Assembly: GCA_042088665.1 (NCBI GenBank)
Contig: JBELMB010000142.1
Coordinates: forward strand, 1 to 13,420
DNA: 13,420 nt
Direction of reading: 5' to 3'
Source: JBELMB01 sp042088665
GTDB lineage: Bacteria; Pseudomonadota; Alphaproteobacteria; Rhodobacterales; Rhodobacteraceae
A program made the translations under genes and the position numbers. Below, one piece after another: positions 1 through 6,760 of the stretch. The number at the start of each line of letters is the position of its first letter. The first letter of the stretch is position 1. A model generated the notes under the pieces. It saw only the letters and a list, made by a program, of their open reading frames with translations. It was not told the origin of the DNA and ran no database searches.

Positions 1-6
1 ACGCCG

Positions 7-459
7 GTGACGACTATGAATGATGATACGCCGCGCGCGGAGCGGTTCCGCTTTCAAGGTCAGGACGGCGCGCTTGTCCTCAGCCTCGTCAAGGCGGCCC
101 ATGGCGCAGAGGTTCTCTGGGTGCGCCCCGAAGGCATGATCGGCGCCGAAGAGTTGCGCGAGGCCCTGCAAACGATTGTGGCCAATCCAGATTTTGGACC
201 GCGGGTCCCGACGCTGTGGGACATGCGGGGGCAGGATTTCACGGAATGCACCTCCGAGCGCTGCCAGAGCATGGCCATCGTCTTGCCGGAGGTGCCTCAG
301 CGCCGGGGCACAAAATGCGTTTTTCTGGTCGATTCGGAACATGGCTACGGATCCATGCGACTGTTTCAGGAAACCGCCAATGGATTCGCCCCCGAAGACC
401 ACGACAGAATGCACGTCAGCTACGACGTCGATGACGCCTTGCATTGGCTCGCGGCCTGA
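7..459 (+). CDS. Small STAS/SpoIIAA-like protein, function unknown
   Basis: A 150-residue soluble protein with no signal peptide or membrane segment. The layout (beta strand, the segment VRPEGMIGAEEL at about residues 39-50, then PTLWDMRGQDF at about 68-78) resembles the short STAS/SpoIIAA-like proteins common in alphaproteobacteria, in which a conserved 'WD-R' strand is followed by a helix. I see no catalytic motif. The start is unsure: GTG at 7 is used here, ATG at 16 is in frame and equally possible, and the frame stays open to the window edge, so the gene could begin outside. It ends 430 bp before the next gene and looks like a separate transcription unit. That it codes is likely from its length and composition; the family assignment is by resemblance only. 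Confidence 0.6.
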   Translation: MTTMNDDTPRAERFRFQGQDGALVLSLVKAAHGAEVLWVRPEGMIGAEELREALQTIVANPDFGPRVPTLWDMRGQDFTECTSERCQSMAIVLPEVPQRRGTKCVFLVDSEHGYGSMRLFQETANGFAPEDHDRMHVSYDVDDALHWLAA

Positions 460-876
460 CACCGCAAGCGCCCTTATCACAGACCGGTCCCCCAGCCTGC
501 GCTTGGCCCACTGACTGGCGGCGGGGTACAGACATTGGTCGTACAAGCGTCAGCGGGCTTGCGAATTTTGCACTGTTTTTCCGTCAGTTGAGTTGCAGCT
601 TGTGCGCCTGTCACATTGCATGGACTGCGCCCGGGCAACTTTGACGTTGCGTGAAGAACGATGCGAAAGCTACCGTTCAGGGGCAAGCAGGGTTCTGGAC
701 AGAGCGTTGTTTCACACACCCACCCCTCGCTCCCCGTGGGGCGACGAACCTGACCGTCCCTGCTTGTGTCTCGAACCGCTGCCTTGGGGCGGCGTCCTTC
801 GCGGTCACATGTGACAAATGGCGTGCAACAGCCCGTTGCCCTGACGCCCGAAATCCCTGATAACACCCAGGCAATC
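460..876. other. Gene-free stretch upstream of the NDUFS4-like gene
   Basis: No convincing coding frame: the short frames here lack ribosome sites and have low-complexity, Arg/Ser/Cys-rich translations typical of chance reading of GC-rich DNA. No tRNA cloverleaf is visible. It contains a perfect 12-bp palindrome (804-815), a small stem GCAAC/GTTGC near 635-650 and a CCCC/GGGG stem near 730-745. It probably carries the promoter and leader of the downstream gene, but I cannot place -35/-10 boxes with confidence. A small RNA gene is possible but unsupported. Confidence 0.4.
804..815. promoter_or_regulatory. Perfect 12-bp palindrome, candidate operator
   Basis: GTCACATGTGAC equals its own reverse complement over all 12 bases. 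It lies 74 bp upstream of the NDUFS4-like start codon, a sensible place for a dimeric regulator. The arms resemble half of a CRP/FNR-type site (TCACA/TGTGA) but without the usual six-base spacer, so the binding protein is unknown. A chance palindrome cannot be excluded. Confidence 0.3.
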
Positions 877-889
877 AGGAGGTGTGGTC

Positions 890-1201
890 ATGCGCGCACG
901 CATCTATCAACCGGCACGGACCGCGATGTCATCGGGCCAGGGCAAGACCAAGCATTGGGTACTGGAGTTCGCTCCGGACAGCCCGCGTTCGGTTGACCCG
1001 CTGATGGGGTGGACCTCGTCTGACGACATGCAAAGCCAGGTGCGCCTGAACTTTGACACCAAGGACGCCGCGCTGGCCTATGCCAAGGAACACGGGATCG
1101 ATGCGCAGGTGTCCGAACCCAAAAAGCGCAAACCCAACGTGCGCCCGCGCGGCTACGCCGAGAATTTTGCGGTGAACCGGCGCAACGCCTGGACCCATTG
1201 A
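890..1201 (+). CDS. NDUFS4-like accessory subunit of respiratory complex I
   Basis: A 103-residue protein of the ETC complex I conserved-region family (NDUFS4, mitochondrial 18-kDa subunit), found in alphaproteobacteria as a small gene apart from the nuo operon. It is expected to bind the peripheral arm of NADH:quinone oxidoreductase and stabilise the NADH-oxidising module on the cytoplasmic side. Family hallmarks are GWTSSDDMQSQVRLNF (about residues 40-55), AALAYAKEHGI (60-70) and the C-terminal RPRGYAENFAVNRRNAWTH. ATG at 890 is chosen over GTG at 884 because AGGAGG at 877-882 sits 7 nt before it, which is ideal; the family also begins close to 'ARIYQPARTAMSSG'. The stop codon overlaps the TTG start of the following acetyltransferase gene, suggesting co-transcription and coupled translation. 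Confidence 0.93.
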   Translation: MRARIYQPARTAMSSGQGKTKHWVLEFAPDSPRSVDPLMGWTSSDDMQSQVRLNFDTKDAALAYAKEHGIDAQVSEPKKRKPNVRPRGYAENFAVNRRNAWTH

Positions 1202-1707
1202 CCCAAATCGACACCATCGAAGTGATCGGACCGGACCCGGCAGTGGACGTACTGCTGGCCCGTCACCATGCCGATATGCGGGCGGGCAGCCCGGAAGAAA
1301 GCTGTCATGTCATGGCCGCAGACGCGCTGCGCCAGAGCGGCGCGCGCGTCTTTGCCCTGCGAAAAGATGCAGAGGTCGTGGCAGTCGGCGCGCTAAAACC
1401 CATTGCCCCGGCCAAAGCACCGACCACCTTGCCCGCTGGTCCCGCGATGGAACTCAAGAGCATGCATGTCGCACGTGAGGCCCGCGGTCAGGGACTTGGC
1501 CGTGCCTTGCTCACCGGGCTCATGGACGCGGCAAAGGCAGATGGCGCGCTGGGTCTGTGCCTCGAGACCGGCACAGCAGAGAGCTTTGCCCCCGCACGCG
1601 GATTGTACGCGGCACAGGGCTTTGCCCCATGTCCACCGTTTGCCGACTACAAGATCGACCCGCTCAGCGTCTACATGGCGTTGCCCTTGACGGCCGGATG
1701 CCCCTGA
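1198..1707 (+). CDS. GNAT family N-acetyltransferase
   Basis: A 169-residue cytoplasmic protein with the GNAT fold, transferring acetyl from acetyl-CoA to an amine. The CoA-binding motif A is at about residues 85-105, with the pyrophosphate loop R-G-Q-G-L-G at 96-101; motif B is LYAAQGF at 136-142. The C-terminal 'CPPFADYKIDPLSVYM' pattern is common in the YsnE-like branch of putative acetyltransferases. The substrate cannot be told from sequence. The start is TTG at 1198, sharing TGA bases 1199-1201 with the stop of the NDUFS4-like gene, and there is no closer in-frame ATG before conserved sequence. This implies translation by re-initiation after the upstream gene. A later start such as ATG at residue 27 would remove the first strand and is less likely. 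Confidence 0.85.
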   Translation: MTQIDTIEVIGPDPAVDVLLARHHADMRAGSPEESCHVMAADALRQSGARVFALRKDAEVVAVGALKPIAPAKAPTTLPAGPAMELKSMHVAREARGQGLGRALLTGLMDAAKADGALGLCLETGTAESFAPARGLYAAQGFAPCPPFADYKIDPLSVYMALPLTAGCP

Positions 1708-1778
1708 CGGCGGGCCCCTGCGACAGCCGGGCGCTCGGGATTGCATCGCGCCGCCAAAAACGGCACAAACGCCTCAGC

Positions 1779-1855
1779 GGTCCCTTAGCTCAACTGGATA
1801 GAGCAGCTGACTTCTAATCAGCAGGTTGAGGGTTCGAGTCCTTCAGGGATCGCCA
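1779..1855 (+). tRNA. tRNA-Arg (anticodon TCT)
   Basis: A full cloverleaf can be drawn by hand. The acceptor stem is GGTCCCT (1779-1785) with AGGGATC (1845-1851, one G-T pair), then discriminator G at 1852 and encoded CCA at 1853-1855. The anticodon stem is GCTGA/TCAGC (1806-1810 and 1818-1822) around loop CTTCTAA, giving anticodon TCT at 1813-1815, which reads AGA/AGG arginine codons. The T-loop sequence GGTTCGAGTCC is present. Length is 77 nt. It lies 71 bp after the acetyltransferase gene on the same strand. No duplicate of the tRNA 3' end was seen elsewhere in the window, so there is no direct sign of an integrated element here. Confidence 0.96.
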
Positions 1856-1859
1856 TGTT

Positions 1860-1884
1860 CACAAAGCTGTTTTGCCAGCTTGTG
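1860..1884 (+). terminator. Hairpin just downstream of tRNA-Arg
   Basis: CACAAAGCTG pairs with CAGCTTGTG around the loop TTTTGC, with one bulged A. It starts five bases after the tRNA CCA end. There is no T-tract after the stem, so it may act as a weak or factor-assisted terminator, or as a 3' processing signal for the tRNA precursor. Confidence 0.45.
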
Positions 1885-2080
1885 GTCACGCGCTCTGCTG
1901 ATCGCGATCGAACCTTCTTTTGCGATGGAAGCCCGCACGCAGCGTCGCCCCCGTGTGTCAGCAGCGCAAGGTTAGAGTTGCGAAGCGAGAGCGCAGGCGC
2001 AATCTTGGCCGGGTGGGACTTGTCGGCAGGATGTGCAGGCAAAACCATCGTTTTCTTGAAGGGGGCGTGATATCTCGAAG

Positions 2081-3754
2081 ATGATCGTAAAGGCGGACGC
2101 CGCCGGGGACGTCTTATACGCTGCAGAAGGCCTTAGCTTTTGGGGCGGCGTCGATCCCCTCACGGGCAGGGTGATCGACGTTCATCACCCCTGGCATGGG
2201 CTTTCACTTGCCGGAAAGATCCTCGTCATGCCCACAAGCCGTGGCTCCTGCTCTGGCAGTGGCGTCTTGCTGGAACTCGCCCTGAACGGTCATGCGCCCG
2301 CTGCGTTGGTCTTCTCTGCGCCGGAAGAAATTCTGACCCTTGGGGCCGTGATCGCAACGCGCCTTTTTGGCAAGACGATTGCCGTGTTGCGTCTCGAAAG
2401 GGACGATTTCGATGCATTGTCCAAAGCGCCTAGTGCGACGATCAAGGGAGATGTGCTGGATGCCAACGGGACAAACTGCCTGCTACAGCCATTGCAGCAA
2501 TCCGACCTGACCCTGACGCAGTCTGATCGATCGCGTTTGTCGGGCGACCCGGCCGATCCGACCAGAGTGGCGATGGAAGTGATTTGCACCATGGCAATCG
2601 CTCTTGGCGGTGAGCGCCTGACGGATGTGAGCCGCGGCCACATCGATGGCTGTATACTGGCCCATGACGCCAATCTGATCTTTGCCGAACGCATGGCCGC
2701 GATGGGCGCAAAAGTACACATCCCCACAACCATCAACGCGATCTCCGTCGACCGGGAAAACAGCACATCATACGGAATGCCCGCAAAGTTCGCGACCGCA
2801 GCCAGCCGATTGGCGGATGCCTATGTGACGATGGGCGCGCAGCCGACCTTTACCTGCGCGCCATACCTGCTGGGGGACGTGCCGCGCCTTGGCGAGAAAA
2901 TCGGCTGGTCGGAATCGAACGCTGTCATCTTTGCCAACTCCGTCTTGGGAGCGCAAACCGCAAAGCTGCCGGACTATCTGGATCTGTTCGTGGCCATAAC
3001 CGGACGCGCGCCCGATACCGGGATGTACGACACTGCATGCCGTCGACCGTCGTTGATGATCGACTGCGTGGCACCGGCAGGCCACGACGACACCCTATGG
3101 CCGCTGCTTGGCTGGATCGCGGGGCGGCTGTCCCCAGACGGCGTTCCAATGCTCCGGGGACTGGCGCATCTGAAACCCTCTCACGACGATCTGCGCGCGC
3201 TTTGTGCGGCTTTTGGAACAACCTCAGCCTCGCCGATGCTGCATGTGGAGGGAGTCACGCCAGAGGCCGATCTGCCTCCAACACCGGGCGCGGCCTGCGC
3301 ATCGATCTCGCTGCCAGACTTGGCAGTGGCATGGGACAGCCTGAATTCAGGACCCGAGCAGGTTGATCTTGTGGCCATCGGAAGTCCGCATGCCTCGCTG
3401 ACCGAGGTCGCGCGTTTCTGCGATCTGCTGGACGGAAGGTCCCGGCACGAGGCCACGAATGTCATCGTCACCGTCGGGCGCGCCATCCTGCAACAAGCGT
3501 CCGAGGCGGGCCACATTCAGCGTCTGGAGGCCAGCGGCGTCCAAGTCATCCCCGATCTTTGCTGGTGCTCCATAACAGAGCCCGTCTTTCCACCAACAGC
3601 GCGCAATCTCATGACGAACTCGGGGAAGTATGCGCATTATGCGCCGGGGCTGTGCGGGCGGACCGTGCGGTTTGGTGGCTTGAACGCCTGCGCCGGGGCG
3701 GCCCTGACCGGCACGGCAAGCAGGCGCGCTCCGGATTGGCTCCTGTCCAACTGA
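2081..3754 (+). CDS. Aconitase X, fused single chain (probable cis-3-hydroxy-L-proline dehydratase)
   Basis: A 557-residue iron-sulfur hydro-lyase of the aconitase superfamily. Residues about 8-127 are the DUF126 swivel domain (LSFWGGVDPLTG, DVHHPWHG, and the R-G-S-C-S-G-S-G loop at 54-61 with the likely active-site serines). Residues about 141-545 are the DUF521 catalytic domain (C-A-P-Y at 259-262, W-S-E-S-N-A-V-I-F-A-N-S-V-L-G at 276-290, HVEGVTPEA at 388-396, TNSGKYAHYAP at 512-522). Cys259 and Cys494 are candidate cluster ligands. Bacterial fused (type I) members dehydrate cis-3-hydroxy-L-proline to 1-pyrroline-2-carboxylate; archaeal two-subunit relatives act on mevalonate 5-phosphate. 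Here the usual D-T-C near the C-terminus reads D-L-C-W-C, so exact activity is open. The ATG at 2081 is the first start after an in-frame stop and has only a weak GAAG ribosome site. No pyrroline-2-carboxylate reductase or racemase gene is adjacent. It converges on the sulfatase gene. Confidence 0.88.
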   Translation: MIVKADAAGDVLYAAEGLSFWGGVDPLTGRVIDVHHPWHGLSLAGKILVMPTSRGSCSGSGVLLELALNGHAPAALVFSAPEEILTLGAVIATRLFGKTIAVLRLERDDFDALSKAPSATIKGDVLDANGTNCLLQPLQQSDLTLTQSDRSRLSGDPADPTRVAMEVICTMAIALGGERLTDVSRGHIDGCILAHDANLIFAERMAAMGAKVHIPTTINAISVDRENSTSYGMPAKFATAASRLADAYVTMGAQPTFTCAPYLLGDVPRLGEKIGWSESNAVIFANSVLGAQTAKLPDYLDLFVAITGRAPDTGMYDTACRRPSLMIDCVAPAGHDDTLWPLLGWIAGRLSPDGVPMLRGLAHLKPSHDDLRALCAAFGTTSASPMLHVEGVTPEADLPPTPGAACASISLPDLAVAWDSLNSGPEQVDLVAIGSPHASLTEVARFCDLLDGRSRHEATNVIVTVGRAILQQASEAGHIQRLEASGVQVIPDLCWCSITEPVFPPTARNLMTNSGKYAHYAPGLCGRTVRFGGLNACAGAALTGTASRRAPDWLLSN

Positions 3755-3786
3755 CGTTCCTTGAAAACGCAGTGTCGACACCGCGA

Positions 3787-3806
3787 TGGGCCGCGCGGAC
3801 GGCCCA
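3787..3806. terminator. Stem-loop between convergent genes (likely bidirectional terminator)
   Basis: TGGGCCG and CGGCCCA form a perfect 7-bp GC-rich stem around the loop CGCGGA, in the 61-bp gap between the aconitase X stop and the sulfatase stop. There is no long T-tract on either side. A 10-bp palindrome GTGTCGACAC (3772-3781) lies just before it. Position and symmetry fit termination from both sides. Confidence 0.55.
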
Positions 3807-3815
3807 ACAGGCGGT

Positions 3816-5333
3816 TTAGTTGCGGTCGCTGGGGGCCTCCAGATGGGCTTTGGCCTCGACTTCCGTCGTCCATTTTCCGGCACGAACATATTGTCTGGTT
3901 GCGTCGGTATAGGGCTGAAAATCCCATGCCGGAGGCTGTCCCAACTTGTGACTGCGATCAATCAACCGGCGACGGTTCTGGTCCTTTACGATGCGGGCCT
4001 TCAGAGCGGCGGCGTCCCACAGCGCGCGCGCTTCCGCCAGCATCTCGCCAAGCACCTCCGCATGGGCCGGATCATCCGACAGATCCAGTTGCTCGTCCGG
4101 GTCAGTGTCGAGATCAAACAGGAGGGGCGGGTCACTTTCGCTGTACAGCAGTTTGAGCCTGCCGCGCAGCAGCATGAAGGTGGGCTCAAACACACCCTCT
4201 GACAGAAACTCTCCCGGGACGCTGCGCGCCGCGAACACCCCACCGCCAAGGAGCGGCATCAGGGAGGCGCCGTCGGTCTCTATCACTTCGGTCGCGGTGC
4301 CTGCCACTTCTGCGAAAGTCGGCAGCACATCCAACAGCGACACAGTCTCCGTCACCCGGCGGGGTGTCAGCCCTCCCTCTGCCCAAAAGATCAACGGAAC
4401 CCGGGCGGACCATTCGAAAAACGTCTTTTTGTAATAGAGGCCACGTTCCCCCATCATGTCCCCGTGGTCAGAGGCAAAGACGACAAGCGTGTTCTTGGAC
4501 AGTCCCGTTTCCTCAAGCACCTTCATCAGGGCCGCAATTTTGGCGTCGATATAGGCGATAGACGCGTAATACCCGTGCCGGGCCCTGCGCATGATGTCAT
4601 CCGTGACCTCGGCCTTGCCGATGGAGTAATGCGCGTGAATCCGTTGGCTGTGCGCATCCATCTCTTCGACGGGGATCGGCGGCACCTTTGGCAGGTCGAT
4701 CTCGTCGTCTGTATACAGGTCCCAGTATTCCGGGCGTGCCACATAGGGGTCATGAGGTGACGTAAAGGACACCGTCAGCATGAAGGGCTGGTCGCTTTGG
4801 TCCCGCGCCCGGTCATAGAGCCACCCGCAGGCTTTCGTCTCTACATCGTCATCGTAGTCGATCTGCATGGACCTCAGACATGGACCCGTTTCAAGAACAT
4901 TGGTCATGTCCTGAAATGTGACCTTTGCCTCGGGCTCCCCCCAGTTTGGCGTCCATCCGAAATCAGAGGGGTAGACGTCGGTGGTCAACCGCTCTTCGAA
5001 CCCATGCAGTTGGTCCGGCCCGGTGAAATGCATCTTGCCCGACAGGCAGGTGCGATATCCACCAAGCCGCATGTAATGGGCAAACGTCGGAAGCGCGGCG
5101 GAAAAATCATGAGCGTTGTCATAGCCACCTGCCTTTGACGGCAACATGCCTGTCATCATGGACGTGCGCGACGGGCCGCACAGGGGCGAATTGCAATAGG
5201 CGTTCTCGAAAACGACGCCCTCGTTTGCGAGTCGCGACAGCGCAGGCGCCTTTACCACCGGGTGGCCATAGAATGGCAACGCCTTGGCAGACATCTGATC
5301 CGCCATAATGAAAACAACGTTTGGTTTTTCCAT
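3816..5333 (-). CDS. BetC-like choline sulfatase (type I sulfatase)
   Basis: A 505-residue cytoplasmic arylsulfatase-fold hydrolase, expected to split choline-O-sulfate or a related sulfate ester. The formylglycine motif is C-G-P-S-R at 52-56, with Cys52 the residue converted by the sulfatase-maturing enzyme. Other visible active-site residues are Asp12 (metal), Lys100 and His102 in SGKMHF, His194 in SPHDPY, Asp289-His290 in ASDHGD, and Lys302/303. Strings such as GPDQLHGFEERLTTDVYPSD and the Asn/Arg-rich, WDFQPYTDATRQYVR-type tail (about 451-505) match choline sulfatases, as does the length (about 510 usual). The segment after DFGWTPNW (about 131-160) differs from the rhizobial enzyme as I recall it, so substrate may differ. 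AGAGGGG precedes the ATG. No betA/betB gene is adjacent; instead the gene diverges from an ABC transporter operon. Confidence 0.88.
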   Translation of the reverse strand: MEKPNVVFIMADQMSAKALPFYGHPVVKAPALSRLANEGVVFENAYCNSPLCGPSRTSMMTGMLPSKAGGYDNAHDFSAALPTFAHYMRLGGYRTCLSGKMHFTGPDQLHGFEERLTTDVYPSDFGWTPNWGEPEAKVTFQDMTNVLETGPCLRSMQIDYDDDVETKACGWLYDRARDQSDQPFMLTVSFTSPHDPYVARPEYWDLYTDDEIDLPKVPPIPVEEMDAHSQRIHAHYSIGKAEVTDDIMRRARHGYYASIAYIDAKIAALMKVLEETGLSKNTLVVFASDHGDMMGERGLYYKKTFFEWSARVPLIFWAEGGLTPRRVTETVSLLDVLPTFAEVAGTATEVIETDGASLMPLLGGGVFAARSVPGEFLSEGVFEPTFMLLRGRLKLLYSESDPPLLFDLDTDPDEQLDLSDDPAHAEVLGEMLAEARALWDAAALKARIVKDQNRRRLIDRSHKLGQPPAWDFQPYTDATRQYVRAGKWTTEVEAKAHLEAPSDRN

Positions 5334-5353
5334 GTCGGCCCCTCTTTCGGTAG

Positions 5354-5382
5354 ATTGTTGACAATATACAAGCCAGCGTCAA
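5354..5382. promoter_or_regulatory. Divergent promoter region with GntR-type inverted repeat
   Basis: The 78-bp gap between the sulfatase and permease starts holds ATTGT-TG-ACAAT (5354-5365), five-base arms in inverted orientation. This is close to the operator shape known for FCD-type GntR regulators. It overlaps TTGACA (5358-5363), a perfect -35 for the permease direction, although the -10 at 17 bp spacing (AATGCT, 5381-5386) is poor. In the other direction TTGACG (5382-5377) and AACAAT (5359-5354) are 17 bp apart and could serve the sulfatase. A protein bound at the repeat would block both. Promoter boxes are by eye; the repeat itself is plain. Confidence 0.5.
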
Positions 5383-5411
5383 TGCTGCGACGACAAGTCA
5401 TGGAGGACATT

Positions 5412-6089
5412 GTGCACGCGTGGGATTTTGCTGCGACTCTGGCGGATATGGATCTGCTGCTGCTGGGTCTGTGGAATACCATTCAGGTTTTCGTCTTGGC
5501 GCTGGCCTTTGGCGTCCCGCTTGGGCTGGGGCTTGCCCTTGGGCGCATGTCGCGCATCCCGGTCCTCAGCCAGCTCTGTTCTTTCATCATCGAGTTTTTC
5601 CGCACGACGCCGCCGCTGGTTCAGCTTTTCTGGTTCTTCTTTGCCCTGCCGATCCTGATCAGCGTGCAAATGACACCCTTTGTCGCTTCGGTTCTGACCT
5701 TCTCGATCCAATCCTCTGCCTTCTTTGCAGAGATCTTTCGCGGCGGAATCAACTCCATCGACAAGGGACAATGGGAGGCCGCCAAAGCCATCGGCATGAC
5801 CCGCAAGGCCAGCCTGAGACGGATCATCCTGCCTCAGGCCGTCAAGAGGATGATCCCCGCCTTCGCGGAACGCGCGATCGAGCTGTTGAAAACGACGACG
5901 CTGATCTCGACTGTATCTTATGCGGATTTGATGTTTCAGGCCAATGAGTTGGCGTCAAAGACCTTTCGCCCCCTCGAAGTCTACACGGTGGTCGCCGTCA
6001 TGTATTTCTTCCTCATTCTGGTGTTCTCACAGCTTACCATCCTGCTGGAATACCGGCTGGCCAAGACCGGCGAAGGGACGTTGAGGTAG
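5412..6089 (+). CDS. Polar-amino-acid-type ABC transporter permease 1
   Basis: A 225-residue inner-membrane permease of the His/Glu/Gln/Arg/opine 3-TM family. Membrane segments are near residues 17-44, 53-83, 88-108 and 188-214. The EAA loop that docks on the ATPase is W-E-A-A-K-A-I-G-M at 121-129, followed by RRIILPQAVKRMIP. The start is chosen as GTG 5412: GGAGG at 5402-5406 lies five bases upstream, and the resulting N-terminus (HAWDFAATL) aligns without gap to the next permease's DYTWNFASV. ATG 5400, ATG 5382 or the much longer frame from 5262 would overlap the promoter or the divergent gene. It is the first gene of the operon, with two bases between its stop and the next start. Confidence 0.92.
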   Translation: MHAWDFAATLADMDLLLLGLWNTIQVFVLALAFGVPLGLGLALGRMSRIPVLSQLCSFIIEFFRTTPPLVQLFWFFFALPILISVQMTPFVASVLTFSIQSSAFFAEIFRGGINSIDKGQWEAAKAIGMTRKASLRRIILPQAVKRMIPAFAERAIELLKTTTLISTVSYADLMFQANELASKTFRPLEVYTVVAVMYFFLILVFSQLTILLEYRLAKTGEGTLR

Positions 6090-6091
6090 CC

Positions 6092-6760
6092 ATGGACTAC
6101 ACTTGGAACTTTGCCTCGGTCTTTGCCTATTGGAACGTTCTCGCCGTGGGGCTCAAGGGCACGGTCCTGCTGTTTGTCATCTGCACCGTCCTCGGGCTGA
6201 GCGGCGGTCTGGTCATGGGCATGCTGCGCTATTCCAAATCGCGCCTGATCAGCTACCCCGCGATGCTTTATGTCGAGGTCTTCCGCAACACGCCCGTGCT
6301 GGTCCAGATCATCTGGTTCTTCTTCGCCCTGCCCGTGCTGACGGGGATCGAGGTCACGCCCTTGATGGCCGCGATTCTGGGCATCACGCTCAACACCATC
6401 GCCTTTTCGGCAGAGGTCTTTCGCGGCGGCATCCAGTCCATCGAACGCGAACAATGGGAAGCCGGCAAGGCCATCGGCATGTCCTATGCCCAGACGATGC
6501 GCCGGGTCATCCTGCCACAGGCGCTGAAACGGATGCTGCCCCCTCTGACATCGCGGGGCATCGAAGTCTTCAAGATGTCGACGCTGGCCTCGGTCGTGGC
6601 CTACCCGGAGACATTGCAACAGGCCAAGCTGATCGCATCGTATGAGTTCAATCCCATCGAGGCCTATACAGTGGTCGCGCTGATCTTCTTCGTCGTGCTG
6701 CTGCCGATGGTACAGCTGACCTACATGCTTGAACGCCGCTTCGGAAAGAGTGACGCATGA
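6092..6760 (+). CDS. Polar-amino-acid-type ABC transporter permease 2
   Basis: A 222-residue inner-membrane protein, paralogous to the preceding permease over its whole length. The EAA loop is W-E-A-G-K-A-I-G-M at 122-130, followed by MRRVILPQALKRMLPP. Shared strings include VEVFRNTPVLVQIIWFFFALP and AFSAEVFRGGIQSIE, placing both in the same HisMQ/GlnP-type family; the two probably form a heterodimeric channel. GAGG at 6083-6086, inside the end of the first gene, serves ATG 6092. Its stop overlaps the ATPase start (ATGA at 6757-6760), the usual sign of coupled translation of complex partners. Confidence 0.94.
   Translation: MDYTWNFASVFAYWNVLAVGLKGTVLLFVICTVLGLSGGLVMGMLRYSKSRLISYPAMLYVEVFRNTPVLVQIIWFFFALPVLTGIEVTPLMAAILGITLNTIAFSAEVFRGGIQSIEREQWEAGKAIGMSYAQTMRRVILPQALKRMLPPLTSRGIEVFKMSTLASVVAYPETLQQAKLIASYEFNPIEAYTVVALIFFVVLLPMVQLTYMLERRFGKSDA

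Noticed and set aside
651..860. Small plus-strand frame of 69 residues in the leader of the NDUFS4-like gene
   Set aside because: It has no ribosome site, no recognisable pattern and a composition like random frames.
1900..1909. Palindrome GATCGCGATC before aconitase X
   Set aside because: Ten-base GC-rich palindromes arise often by chance, it is about 170 bp from the start codon, and no matching second copy was noticed.
1818..2048. Minus-strand frame of 76 residues ending in IPEGLEPSTC
   Set aside because: This ending is the familiar false peptide obtained by reading the antisense of a tRNA T-arm; the frame starts in the gap after the tRNA and runs into the tRNA.
1779..2081. tRNA-Arg as the edge of an integrated island carrying aconitase X onward
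   Set aside because: No integrase gene and no second copy of the tRNA 3' end were found in the window; accessory gene content alone is not enough.
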